Shown here: positions 12,044-35,690 of the stretch, one piece after another
Numbering within the stretch: the stretch's first letter is position 1
Layout of the letters: every line of letters begins with the position of its first letter
Assembly: GCF_049243985.1 (NCBI RefSeq)
Contig: NC_135383.1
Coordinates: forward strand, 26,632,442-26,696,441
Reading direction: 5' to 3'
Length of the DNA stretch: 64,000 nt
From: Paroedura picta
Taxonomy: Eukaryota > Chordata > Lepidosauria > Squamata > Gekkonidae
Position numbers and translations under genes: made by a program
The notes under the pieces: model-generated
What the model was told of the DNA's origin: nothing
Seen by the model: only the letters and a program-made list of their open reading frames with translations
The model's database searches: none

Positions 12044-12210
12044 AAGAACTTATTTTTGTGCCCTACTATGTACTACCTGAAGGAGTCTCAAAGTTACTTA
12101 CAATCACCTATCCTTCCTCTCCTCACAAGAGACCACCTGTGAGGTAAGTGAGGCTGAGTGAGCTCTGAGAGAACTGCCCTGTAAAAACAGCCCTATGAGA
12201 ACTGTAGATT
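12044..12210 (-). repeat. tRNA-derived SINE, partial
   Basis: The inverse of the 3' body of the AGCCAGCTTGG family is visible (GAGTCTCAAAGTTACTTACA, CTCCTCACAAGAGACCACC, GTGAGGCTGAGTGAGC). The head is missing. Confidence 0.65.
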
Positions 12211-12550
12211 AGGAAATTCCTGTAGAATTGGAGGGTGACACCTGGGATTTTAAGGGGGGGAGCAGAAAACCTAATCTGGAGATTTGAACAGCTTTATTGA
12301 GGTGGAGTCCAATGTTTCTGCTATGTCCAGATTGGGGGGGGGGGGTTTACATTGTCTTGAATGTATTAGTGCTCTAATTCTATGCTTTCTTGTTAGATTC
12401 TACCTGTGTCGTATAACATTCCAATAGATGCCTGAGCTGTAATCTGGGATACCACTCAGATTTAAATCCCCACTCTGCCTTGGAAACTTGCTGGGTCACC
12501 TTGGCCCACTAACGCTGTCTCGGCTTAACCTACTTCTATATAACGCAGAG

Positions 12551-12762
12551 GTAAGGTGACCAGATTTTAACATTGGTAAAGCGAGACACCATTGACCGGG
12601 AGGGGGGGTCTTGATTAGAAATGTGGTCTATATGGAGTAACAAAAAGTTTCATAGAACGCATAGAACACAAAAATAGTATTGTAATATATATATTTTAAT
12701 TGCAACATAATTTGCCAGGTGCCCCCAGAAGTCCCTCCAAAAGGACAATCTGGTCACCTTAC
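12551..12762. mobile_element. Small DNA transposon with 16-bp perfect terminal inverted repeats
   Basis: GTAAGGTGACCAGATT at the left is matched by its exact complement at the right. The 212-bp body has no coding potential. If the true terminus is AGGTGACC, a TA dinucleotide flanks both ends, as for Tc1/mariner-like elements. Confidence 0.7.
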
Positions 12763-13125
12763 ACAAAGGTGAACAAAAAGTTGAATTTTTTTGTTTAAAA
12801 CACAACAATTTCACTTAGCAAAATTCAATATCCACGATTAACCAAGTACCCCTATCATTCTGAATATTCTCTCTGCTGTTAAGAAACAAGGCACCCAGTT
12901 AACTGGTATTTTGAGTTTGTGCCCTTTCTTGGAGCACAGTGGCTAAAAATTCTAATACATGTTTTGTTACTTCAGGAGATATATCCGCGAATAACTTTTT
13001 GGTACTGTGAGCAGTTGGGGAGTGTCAGTTTTTATGCTGTATATTTTATTAAACTTTGTAATTAATTTCTGTTGTGAGCTGCCATTATCTGGCTGTGTCA
13101 AGAATAGCAGCATATAAATATAATT

Positions 13126-13185
13126 AATTAGGTAGGTAGGTAGGTAAGAAGGTAGGTAGGTAGACAGAGAGACAGACAGACCACA
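13126..13185. repeat. Compound microsatellite (AGGT)n/(GACA)n
   Basis: TAGGTAGGTAGGTAGG runs pass into GACAGAGAGACAGACAGAC. Confidence 0.85.
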
Positions 13186-13572
13186 AAAGGGGGCCTAACA
13201 AGAAAGAATGTTGTTGAGAGAATAATGGGCAAGAAGAGAGTGTATGTAAAATATATTCAGATTTGCCAAGATGTCAATCACACAGCTTTTGAACATAAGG
13301 AATATTCCGATACCTCCCAAACAGTACTGCCAAAGGAAAAGTATTCATTCTAGCCAGCATGGATGCATGATAATGGAAAGAGTTTAGTAAATTAACAAAA
13401 GAGTTTAGTAAATTAACAAAATACTGGTCCAAAGATTTCTCAGGTAACGGAAAGCCGAAAAAGGAAGGAGAACAGATGTGGCTGGCTCCGACGTTGATGG
13501 TTGGCTTCTCAATGTCCCAGATCCTTTTCTGGATTGTCTGGAGTATGTACATTTCCCCTGAGTTAGCCAATA

Positions 13573-13862
13573 AGGTAAAGGTAAAGGTATCCCCTGTGCC
13601 AGCACTGGGTCATGCCTGACCCTTGGGGTGATGCCCTTTAGCGTTTTCATAACAGACTCAATACGGGGTGGTTTGCCAGTGCCTTCCCCAGTCATTACCG
13701 TTTACCCCCCAGCAAGCAAGCTGGGTGCTCATTTTATCCACCTTGGAAGGATGGAAGGCTGAGTCCACCTTGAGCCAGCTGCTGGGATCGAACTCCCAGC
13801 CTCATGGGCAGAGCTTCAGACAGCATGTCTGTTGCCTTACCATTCTGCGCCACAAAAGGCTC
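13573..13862 (-). repeat. Sauria-type SINE
   Basis: The copy is reversed: AAGGTAAAGGTATCCCCTGT at the left and the tRNA-like head (complement of GTGGCGCAGAATGG) at the right. Confidence 0.92.
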
Positions 13863-14734
13863 TGAGTTAGCCAATAGATTAAAATAAATGCCCAGAGTAT
13901 TAATTTTATGAATATAAATTGAGACCATAATCAGAATCAGAAGGTAAACTTGCCATTAAATGAATGGACTGAGACCAAAAGTGCAGCCTTAACTAATATT
14001 TAATAGTGGTAATCCATGTCTGTAGTCTGTAAATCAGTTGTACTCCCATGAGATCTCCAGAACCCACCTGGGGATTGGCAACATATTTTGATGACATTGG
14101 AACCTTGGGCATTCAAGCGTGGTTGTTTCCCAAAATATTGCAAAAGAATCACAGGTTACATCAGATGACAGATTCATTCTGTTCAGCATACTCGAACTCT
14201 TGCTAAAACCTGACTCACCACTAGCTCTTCATCCACCAGCATGCATGATTGCTCCATACCTTGTACCAAATCTTCTGTTCATGAGAGTTGGAGGCAGGGG
14301 AAAAGCCTTAATGAGACAGGGGAATTTCTTTATTGGAGCCATCACACTAAAAAGTAGGCCAGGTACACGTCAACACCAAACATCTCAATACCAGGAAGTC
14401 AACCCCACAATCAAAGGATTTGTTGGATAAACTCTTCACTCTTTGGGGTTTCACAAAACTGTCCCAGATAAACAGTTGGGAAACTCCAGGCCTTGCAAGC
14501 TCCGTGCCAGCAACCTTAGCGCCTGTGCTGTCACAAGGCAACTCAGTGCCCCTCTGGCAGCAGTTCCACATATTGCATTTGTGGCAGTGGCAGAGCACCC
14601 ACACAATGGTATTTCTATGTTTCCCTGAGGGTTCTCTTGTGCCAGCCATTCCTCCACTACAGCCCTGTTGCCCCCCACCCCAGCTCTCCTGGCCTTTACG
14701 AGGCTGGCAAGAGTGGGGGGGGGGGGAGAAGAGC

Positions 14735-15090
14735 AGAGGGCCAGCGCAGAGAGGGCGCTCAGCCTCCCACCACCTTTCCCAAAATGGAGGGGGAAGAGTG
14801 GCAGGGCCAGTGCGGAGCACATACTCAGCCTCCCCCAATCTTTCCTGACATGGAGGGGAACAATGGCAGGGCCAGCGTGTAGCACGCGCTCAGCATCCCA
14901 CCACTTTTCTGGGGGAGAAGGGAAGACTGGCAAGGGATGGCAACCTTTCCTGGCATGGAGGGGGAAGTATAGCAAAGCTGGCATGGAGTGGGCACTCAGC
15001 CCCTCGCTGCCTTTCTCAGCACGCACTACACGGGGGAGAGTGAGGCAGCCAGAACTGAGCATGGCTTGTCCCCTGTCCCTGCCCTCCTTG
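14735..15090. repeat. Degenerate GC-rich minisatellite (about 75-85 bp period)
   Basis: Four to five diverged units carry the phrases GGCAGGGCCAGYGYGGAGCA, GCTCAGCCTCCCACCACC and CATGGAGGGGGAA. Long open frames occur on both strands because of the periodicity, not because of a gene. Confidence 0.6.
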
Positions 15091-15243
15091 CAGCGAGGAG
15101 TGCTCAAAGCATGGGGTGGATGGCCAGTATGACGCAAGGCTCAATGGCCATTGCCAGCCTCTCTGAGGGTAGGAGGGCAAGGAGTTGGGCCGGAGTTCAA
15201 CAGGGCACCAACTCCAGTCCTCACCTGGTGGTGATTTGTCTTC

Positions 15244-15384
15244 CCAATAGGGTGATGACCCTCCTCCAGTAAGGGCCAATCAACACGCCGGGAAGAGCCT
15301 TCAGACAATGTAGGGAAAGAGCCTTCAGACAATGCAGCAGCGTGTTGATTGGCCCTCTCTGGAGGAGGGTCATCACCCTATTGG
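15244..15384. repeat. Palindrome with 45-bp arms (MITE-like)
   Basis: The left arm 15244-15288 (CCAATAGGGTGATGACCCTC onward) is almost exactly complementary to 15340-15384. The spacer contains AGCCTTCAGACAATG twice. No transposase and no clear target duplication were seen. Confidence 0.8.
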
Positions 15385-16529
15385 TCTCTCAGTGAGGGTC
15401 CATCAGAGGGCTGGCATGTCATTGGAAGGACCTTGCACTTTTTATGTAGGATGATGATGATATTTATATGGTTTATTTTTGTAGGGAATTTCTCTGTCAC
15501 CTCTCCAGAGACATGTTCCAGGTGACTTACAATTAAAATAATACAGAAAAGTCTGCAGTTGCTCTGTCACTATAATCTCATAAAACTGCTAATTTTTAAA
15601 AGAAGTTTATGCTTTGTGCACCAGAGTGCAGAGGGCAAATGCTGCTAGTATGGGCAGGTAAGTCCAGAAGGCCACATCTTCCAATTCATACTGAGGACAA
15701 ATGTGCTTTAGCTGCACTTTCAGAAGGGATTTCTGATGGCCTGCAATGGGACAGTCACAACTTAGAGGCCAGCAAGTTTTTGATGGTAGAAGCTTTCAGG
15801 ACTCAAAGTTCCCTTCATCATATACAAAAGCTTGTATCCCAAAAATCTCATTGATCTCTGGCAGAGACTCATGGGAATCATAGACCATGGACATATCGAG
15901 ACCTACAATTTGGCCCCCCTGGTACTTCTGGACTTGAATCTAGCGGCTTTAACAATTATTTTCTCCTGAAACACTGAAACATAGTAGAGTTAGCAGTAGT
16001 AGAACTACCAGTAGGGACAGGAGGGTAGGATTTCTGGATCCAGGCTGGGCAGATCCTGGAGATTTATGAATGAAGCCTGGGCAGGACAGAGACCTGAATA
16101 TGGTACAAGGCCATGGAATCAAACTTTCAAGTCCTCTGTAGCCCTTGCAAGGGGGGGGGGGGTCTGAAGGTGGCCCTCTTGATCCGCAGCCCCCTCAGTA
16201 GAGTGGCCAGATCTAGTTTGGGAAACTCCTGGATATTTGGGGAGGGAGACTGGGGAGGGTGAGGAACTCAGTAACGTACAGTACCCCAGAGTTCACCCTC
16301 CAAAGCAACCATTTTTTCCACATGGAGTGACCTCGCAAGTGACAATTATAGCCGCCCATGTCAACTTTTTCTCAGTTTGGTGATTCTTGTGGCTTCGATT
16401 TTTGCTTGAGTTTCCCTAGCAGAGCGTGAGATCAAACCTGGTGTCCCAGGTTGTGGCCTGAAACTCTAAGCCTTACACCATTTTTCCCAGCAAAGATTTT
16501 TAAAAATTCACTGTTAGCACTGAAATTTC

Positions 16530-16933
16530 TAAGATTTCAGATAAGCTCGCCTCCACCTGGTGGAACGAGCTCCCAGAAGAAGTCCAACAGTTCCGCACGG
16601 CCTGCCAAATGGAGCTCTTCTGCCAGGCGATTGGCTGAGATCCAACAGAAACAGCAACACCCACTGGGCCCCCAGCGGCCCTCCCCTCATGCACATGGGC
16701 CCTTGGAGCAAACAAAAGGGACTGACCAACCTGTGGGATTCAGTTAATTGTTAATGCTGCCATTCATGTTTGAATTAAGAAAAATCATTCTCAAATGTTA
16801 CTGTTACTACCATTGTTATCCTGCTGTTATTATTGAGCCATGTTTTTACCTGTATCATGATCTCCAAGTCTTCTGTAAACTGCCCTGAGCCTCAAGGGGA
16901 AGGCAATATATAAACATAATAAAATAAATAAAT
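16530..16933 (+). mobile_element. L2-like LINE 3' end
   Basis: An ORF2 C-terminal relic (WNELPEEVQQFRTACQMELF in one frame) is followed by a 3' UTR ending TAAACTGCCCTGAGCCTCAA and an AATAAAATAAATAAA tail. The same sequence occurs reversed at 49487-49797. Confidence 0.7.
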
Positions 16934-16974
16934 TCCCTCATGTAGGAAGTAGTAAATAGTCTCCTTTGCCACCT

Positions 16975-17279
16975 TGTGGCAGTTTGGTGTAGTGGGAGCC
17001 AGTTTGGTGTAGTGGTTAGGAGTGCAGACTTCTAATTTGGCATGCCAGGTTTGATTCCCCGCTCCCCCACATGCAGCCAGCTGGGTGACCTTGGGCTCAA
17101 CACAGCACTGATAATGCTGTTCTGACCGAGCAGTGATATCAGGGCTCTCTCAGCCTCACCCACCCCACAGGGTGTCTGTTGTGGGGAGAGGAAAGGGAAG
17201 GCGTTTGGAAGCCACTTTGAGACTCCTTTGGGTAGAGAAAAGCGGCATATAAGAACCAACTCTTCTTCTTCTTCTTCTT
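16975..17279 (+). repeat. tRNA-derived SINE with partly duplicated head
   Basis: The full family body ends in (TTC)n. The first about 20 bases (CAGTTTGGTGTAGTGG) occur twice in tandem at the 5' end. Confidence 0.88.
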
Positions 17280-18024
17280 GTGTCAAAACCAGGAAATGAA
17301 ACCGTCTGCATCTGACTTCACAAGTTTGCGAGCATCTGTAAAATGGCCAGCTACTCAAGTGATCCACGTGATGCCATTTATTTGTTTATTTCATTTCTCC
17401 TCAAAGGGGACCTAAAGCAGCTGCCATCCTTCCCCTCTCCTCCATTTTATCTTCACAACTACCCTGCTGAGGCACGCTAGGCTGAGGTCAGAACTAGCCC
17501 GACTTCATCCAACAAGCTCCCGTGGTGCTCACGGGGATTTGAACCTGGGTCTCTGCAAAGCTAGGCCACACTAGAGAGTGCACTGACTCCTTGGCTTAAA
17601 GTCCCTGGGGAAGGTTTGGGTCTATAAATTGAACACCCATTGGTGGTGCCCAATACTGAGATTTGTGGTTGCAACATTCAGTTATTTCATTCACTATGCC
17701 ACAATAGTCTGTCAAACTGAGCTGGAGAGTCAGGGATTGAGTCCCCACTCAGCCAGGAAGGTCCCCAGATGACCATGGGCCAGGCACTCTTCTTTCAGGG
17801 TCGTTTTCACAAGGTTGTCGTAGAGGTACTACGGAGGTGAGGGGGGCAGCATTTACATGGATGGGCAAGTACTTCACCCAAGAGCAAACCCAGAAATATC
17901 AGTGTTGCTCAAAAAAGCACCAGGCAAAGAGGAGATCAAGAATGTTAACTGGCCTGTTTAGCAGTCGCAAGAGGAGCCCTGCCGATTTTCCTGGGAGCTG
18001 ATCCAGAATATATATCACCTAGAC
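17280..18024. other. No gene recognised
   Basis: It contains L2-like tail debris (TTCTCCTCAAAGGGGACC near 17395) but nothing else identifiable. Confidence 0.35.
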
Positions 18025-18678
18025 CAGGGGTTCCCAACCTTCCTAAAGCCGCGACCCTTTAATCCAGTTCCTCATGTGGTGGTGACCCCCAACCCTAAAA
18101 TTAGGCAAGTGTTCTTTCACGGAAATTAAACCAAAACTGACCCATGGCGTGAAGATCCATTGTTCATAATTGTATATAAAATGGCTTCTTCCCCCGGGTT
18201 TCTCAATTCAGTTCTGCCTCTCATCTCACCATACCGATCTCGCTCTCTTCTGCTGCTCCGGACAAACACTCCATTTCAATCTACCCCACAAGGCTGTTGT
18301 GCGGATGAAATGGAAGAGGAACTATGTCGGCCACTTTGGGACCCCCTTGGAGAGAAAGGCGGGGTATGAACTTACTAACGCAAACCAATGATTTGGAAGC
18401 ACAAAAATTGTGTCCAGGGGCCTCTTTAAGACCAATAAAGATTTATTCAGCTTTCGTGTGCAGGCACCCTCCCTCAGACAAAATTAATTTGAGACATCAG
18501 TAAAGAGATGTGGGGCACTTTGGGTCCCCCTTGGAGAGAAGGGTGGGGGAGAAGCCAAGAAAACGATGGGTTTTTGTACTGTATTTAACATGGTTTGATT
18601 TTTATGCCTGTTTTAAGGGGTTTTATAGGGGTTTTGGGAGATATTGTAACTCGCCTCTAGCCCGCAGGAGAGGCAGGC

Positions 18679-18680
<2 letters not shown>

Positions 18681-18722
<42 letters not shown>
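18681..18722. repeat. (AAT)n microsatellite at a LINE tail
   Basis: About 14 AATAAT units directly follow an L2-like 3' end (CAGGAGAGGCAGGCAATAAT). Confidence 0.9.
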
Positions 18723-18723
<1 letters not shown>

Positions 18724-19222
18724 TTGGAGGAGGCAACACAGGCAGGCCTGAGAGCAGAGCTTCTCATCGCGTCTGGGCCAGGCCGGGGCACATGTAGAGC
18801 AGGGGCCGCTCCCTGGCTGCCTCCTCAGGCCGTCCGGCCTCTGCCAGACCCAAAGCAATGCTGTGCACCGGGCGCACCAGTAACCTGGGTGAGCGCACTC
18901 AGCGAAGAAAGTGGGTGGAGGTGCAGCCATGCAGAGCAAGACGGAACTGCCACCTGCGTGGCTACATGGGGCAGGGGCGGGCACTGGAGGGGATCGGGCG
19001 CCTGGCGCTGGAGCTAACAGCACAGCATGGGCCGAAGCAGCAGCTTGTGGCAGAGGAGGAGGTGGCTGAGCTGTGGCTGGCAGTGGCCAAGCTGAGCTGG
19101 GCCCGCGGAGAGGCGGTGCTGGAGCGACTGGGCACATAACTGCAGGAGCTGTGCTGCCACCTGGAGGACCTGGCAGGAGACTGCGCTGCACTGGAGGTGC
19201 TGCTGGAGCAACTGGCAGCTGA
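18723..19222 (+). other. GC-rich, coiled-coil-like coding relic inside hAT element
   Basis: One frame reads RLALELTAQHGPKQQLVAEE, EVAELWLAVAKLSWARGEAV, LERLGT, a stop, then LQELCCHLEDLAGDCAALEV and LLEQLAAERGG. Leucines and alanines fall in heptad-like spacing. I do not recognise the parent gene. It could be a captured exon, a retrocopy or simply part of the repeat family. Confidence 0.4.
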
Positions 19223-19312
19223 GCGTGGTGGTGACCCCCCTGACCCCTGTGAAAGGGTCGTTCAACCCCCAAAGGGGTCCCAACCTCCAGGTTGAGAGCC
19301 AGTGTCCTAGAG

Positions 19313-19678
19313 CAGTGGTCCCCAACCCCTGGTCCAGGGACTGGTACCGGTCCGTTGATCAGTCAGTACCGGGCCGCGACTCCTCGTCCTCCTCCCCGGC
19401 TGCTGCCTCGGGGGCTGCCTTGCCACTCTGCCACCGGCTCACCTTTGGTGCTCTCCAGCGGCCGCCATGGCTGGGGCTCCCCCTTGGTATGGCACTGTGC
19501 AGCTGCTGCTGGCAGTGCCCTCCAGTGGGCAGGGGGGTGTCAGGGGCGCTGGCTGGAAAGCAACTGCAGCAGGGGTTCAGGCGGTGGCCCTCAGCAAAAG
19601 ACTACCCTCCCCCGTGGGCCTCAGTAAAATTGTCAAGCGTTGACCGGTCCCCGGTGATAAAAAGGTTGGGGACCACTG
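19313..19678. mobile_element. hAT-type MITE with exact 8-bp target duplication
   Basis: Termini are CAGTGGTCCCCAACCCCTGG and GGTTGGGGACCACTG. The direct repeat TCCTAGAG flanks it at 19305-19312 and 19679-19686. The GC-rich body matches the element at 43272-43646. Confidence 0.92.
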
Positions 19679-20327
19679 TCCTAGAGTAAGAGAGTAAAAC
19701 ATCTTCAGTTTTTAATACGGAAAAAACCCTCAACTCCCTTTTCTAAATCAGCATGGCTCCCTCACATTTCTTAGGGTTGGATCAGGTTCCCCAAATTCCA
19801 GAATATAGTGGAAGCTAGTTAACAGGACCATTCTAGAATGGAATACAGCACAATGGAACAGAACAGATTGTAGGCCAGACAGCAGGGTGCGGACTAGAGG
19901 TTTCGTTGATTGAGAAGAAGAGGTCACTAGAGGGTCAGGTCCCCCCCCCCATCACATTGTGCTTTAATATTTAATTGGCAATCAGGGGACACTTTGCTTA
20001 TAACAGATATTCTTCTTTAAAGGCATAATTAACTAAACTCAACTAAGGGAGCATCTCTGTTTACCTGTGGCAGATACATGCTGTGAAACGGATTAAATTG
20101 CTAAAACAAACAGAAAGGCTGAAGAAATTGTCCAAAGGGTAAATCTGATTTCAGGCATTTTTTAAACTGGTGCAAGTGTGATCTTTTGGGAGACTGTTTT
20201 GTTTGTTGCTTGGACTGCTGATTTTACAAACGCATCAACAAGAAGCCCACTGCTTCCCTGCACTAGAGGCACGGGGGCTTACCTGGGGGGGGCGGTATCA
20301 GAAGTGGTCAGTCGTTCTTCACACGTT

Positions 20328-33291
<12,964 letters not shown>

Positions 33292-34125
33292 ACCCATGCA
33301 GCGGCAGCCAGATGCGGTACTGAAAGTTATGTGGTAGCTGAATGCCCCAACAGTGCTGCAGCCGCGGTGTCTGTGGTGATCCTGCTGCAGCATCCCGTTA
33401 CAGTGTTGTTGCAATGCGGGGCCAGTGTGATAAACAGGGCAGGCAGGATCCAGTGGGAATCTTGAGTCAAGGAGGCTAAGCTAAGCCTCCGCCACTGGCA
33501 GGGGGTGGAGAGGGGTGGCCCAGTTCCTGCTACAAGCCCCAGCTGTGGGGAGCGGGGAACATGCATCAGCCTTGTGGACGCGGGGCCCCTGGGAGTGATG
33601 ACGGACAGGAACACGAATATGAGAGTCCCACTTTTTATTTCATATTTTATTTAGGAGATACCTTGTCCTTTACAAAATTGATTCTACCACCTGACACCGA
33701 TTCCTAAATATTTGGGCATCAGATTTTTCCCCCTGTGCTAAAATTATGGTGGCCTGTAAATCTAAATTAGTACATGAAGACATTTATATTTTGTTAGACC
33801 CCTTGGTCCACCCAGGTTACTACTGTCTATTCCCTGGGGTTTCTTGATGGCCTGGAAATGAGCAAGAGTCATTCATTCATTCATTCAATTTATAGTCCAC
33901 CTTCCTCCTGCTACTAAAGGTGGATTACAAAATAGTACCCCATAAAACCCCATTAAATGTCCCAAACTTTAAACCCATGATCAAAGTCAAAACATGATAG
34001 AAAAGAAATCTTCCCGCCTCCCCACAACCATCCAGGGGATTTTTTCCCCATGAGATGGAAAGATGAGGGACCCATTGATCTTAGCAGACCGAGCCTCAAC
34101 TGAAGACTAGGCAGAAGAGCTCTAC
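33292..34125. other. Downstream of C17orf78-like gene, no gene recognised
   Basis: A GC-rich piece (33300-33610) is unrecognised. A reversed LINE tail lies at about 33870-33960 (ATTCATTCATTCATTCAAT followed by TTATAGTCCACCTTCC). Confidence 0.4.
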
Positions 34126-34247
34126 GGCAGGGGTAGTCAACCTGTGGTCCTCCAGATGTCCATGGACTACAATTCCCATTTGCTGGCAGGGGCTCATGGG
34201 AATTGTAGTCCATGAACTTCTGGAGGACCACAGGTTGACTACCCTTG
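34126..34247. mobile_element. Palindromic hAT-type MITE
   Basis: It belongs to the same family as 2280-2415, with a small loop deletion. Flanks CTCTACGG / CTCTATGG match 7 of 8 bases. Confidence 0.88.
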
Positions 34248-34289
34248 CTCTATGGAACGTTTATCGGATTATATGTCCATATATGATCA

Positions 34290-34463
34290 TGTTGAAACCC
34301 CCTCCCTCAATGGCCTGGGGGGAGTGGGAAGGGGAGGGGCCCTGGGTGGGCATGTAGACAACTATGCTTCCCATATTTTGCACAATGGTGCCACCTTTGG
34401 GATTTCTAGAAGCCTAGATAATGTTTCAGGGGTTTCTCAATGGTAACAAAGTTGAGAAAAGCT
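34290..34463 (-). mobile_element. hAT-type MITE fragment
   Basis: The reversed family seen at 43057-43271 is present: AAACCCCCTCCCTC on the left, and GGGGTTTCTCAATGGTAACA then GTTGAGAAAAGCTGG on the right. Confidence 0.65.
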
Positions 34464-35075
34464 GGTCTATTCCAATCATCAGTAATTTCGAAGAGCCTCA
34501 AGGGAACAATGTTCTTTTTCAAAAGCTGGAACTCTTTAATTGACTGGATATATTATGGGGTTAAGCCATGTGGGTTAAGTCATGGCCCCTTCCATAATAT
34601 TGTTTAATTTGCTGCTATTGGTGACACAATTTTTCCTTTGTTTTCCAGGAAAAGGTTTAATATCGAGCACTTTGTAGCAAAATAGAGCTGGGATCAGGAT
34701 CATTTTATGTTACTTCTGAAACAATTAAACCACAAACAGAACCACAGTAGTTTCTCTCATTACTTGTATATCGCCCCCCCACAAATTTGTGTCCATAATG
34801 ATGCACCAGGTAAAAGCAACCCTGATTGGCCCTCAGTGGGGGATATATCCCCAATGGGGAGAGGGCCCATGGATCAGATCTCCAGCAGCCAGGGAATATT
34901 GCAGCTCCAGTCCTGAATCTGGCTGCTGCCCATTATTGCTGCCCATTACATACCTACCGGGTTGCCAGGTCTACGTTAATTTCCAAAGATGGAGAACCCT
35001 GTTAATTTGGGGGATGGTGCTGGGAGTGGGTGGGATTAGGAGCAGGGAGGGACCTCGGGAGAATATCCCTTGAAG

Positions 35076-35645
35076 ACCAAGATGTATGAGGAAAGGTTGG
35101 GGGAGCTTGGTCCGTTTAGCCTGGAGAGGTCCGTTTAGATTGGACACTCACAACCCTCTCGCTCATCCACTCTAACCTGCCACCCCTTTGAACCTCTAAC
35201 TGTCAGGAACTTCTTCCGGATGTTTAGACGGAATTTCTTTTGCATTAATTTCATCCCATTAGATCTGGTCCGTCCCTCTGGGGCAAGAGAGAACTCTGTT
35301 CCATCCTCTATATGGCAGCCTTTTAAATATTTGAAGATGGTTATCAGATCCCCTCTCAGTCATCTCCTCTCCAGGCTAAACAGACCAAGCTCCCCCAACC
35401 TTTCCTCATACGTCTTGGTCTCCAAACCCCTCACCATCTTTGTTGCCCTCCTCTGGACACGCTCCAGTTTGTCTACATCCCTCTTCAACTGGGGTGCCCA
35501 AAGCTAAACACAGGATTCCAAGTGAGGCCAAACCAGAGCAGAGTAAAGCGGTAGCATCATCCTGTGACCTGGACACAATACTCCGTTTGATACAGCCCAA
35601 AATCCCATTTGCCTTTTTAGCCACTGAGTCACACAGTTGACTCAT
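35076..35645 (-). mobile_element. CR1 LINE with 5' inversion
   Basis: 35130-35645 is a reversed CR1 3' region. The piece 35076-35130 (TATGAGGAAAGGTTGGGGGA) is on the plus strand and equals the complement of about 35370-35425. This inverted join is the pattern left by twin priming. Confidence 0.75.
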
Positions 35646-35690
35646 GTTTTAACTCTCCCAAACAGGCTCCAGGCAATTCTTCAATATCTA

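Larger units (their letters stand above)
18025..19304. mobile_element. SPIN/OC-like hAT element, composite
   Basis: The left end CAGGGGTTCCCAACCTTCCT passes into AAGCCGCGACCCTTTAAT, typical of SPIN/OposCharlie-type hAT elements. The right end is GTGAAAGGGTCGTTCAACCC to GGTTGAGAGCCAGTG. Flanks ACCTAGAC / TCCTAGAG share 6 of 8 bases around the hAT-preferred CTAGA. The inside holds other repeat fragments (Penelope-like about 18430-18485, L2-like tail 18548-18722) and a GC-rich block at 18723-19222. Confidence 0.7.

Noticed and set aside
13132-13190. Regularly spaced short repeats
   Set aside because: They are a tetranucleotide microsatellite. There are no spacers of the kind a CRISPR array needs, and the DNA is vertebrate.
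14347-15137. Open frames of 142-228 codons
   Set aside because: They follow the period of a GC-rich minisatellite and occur on both strands.
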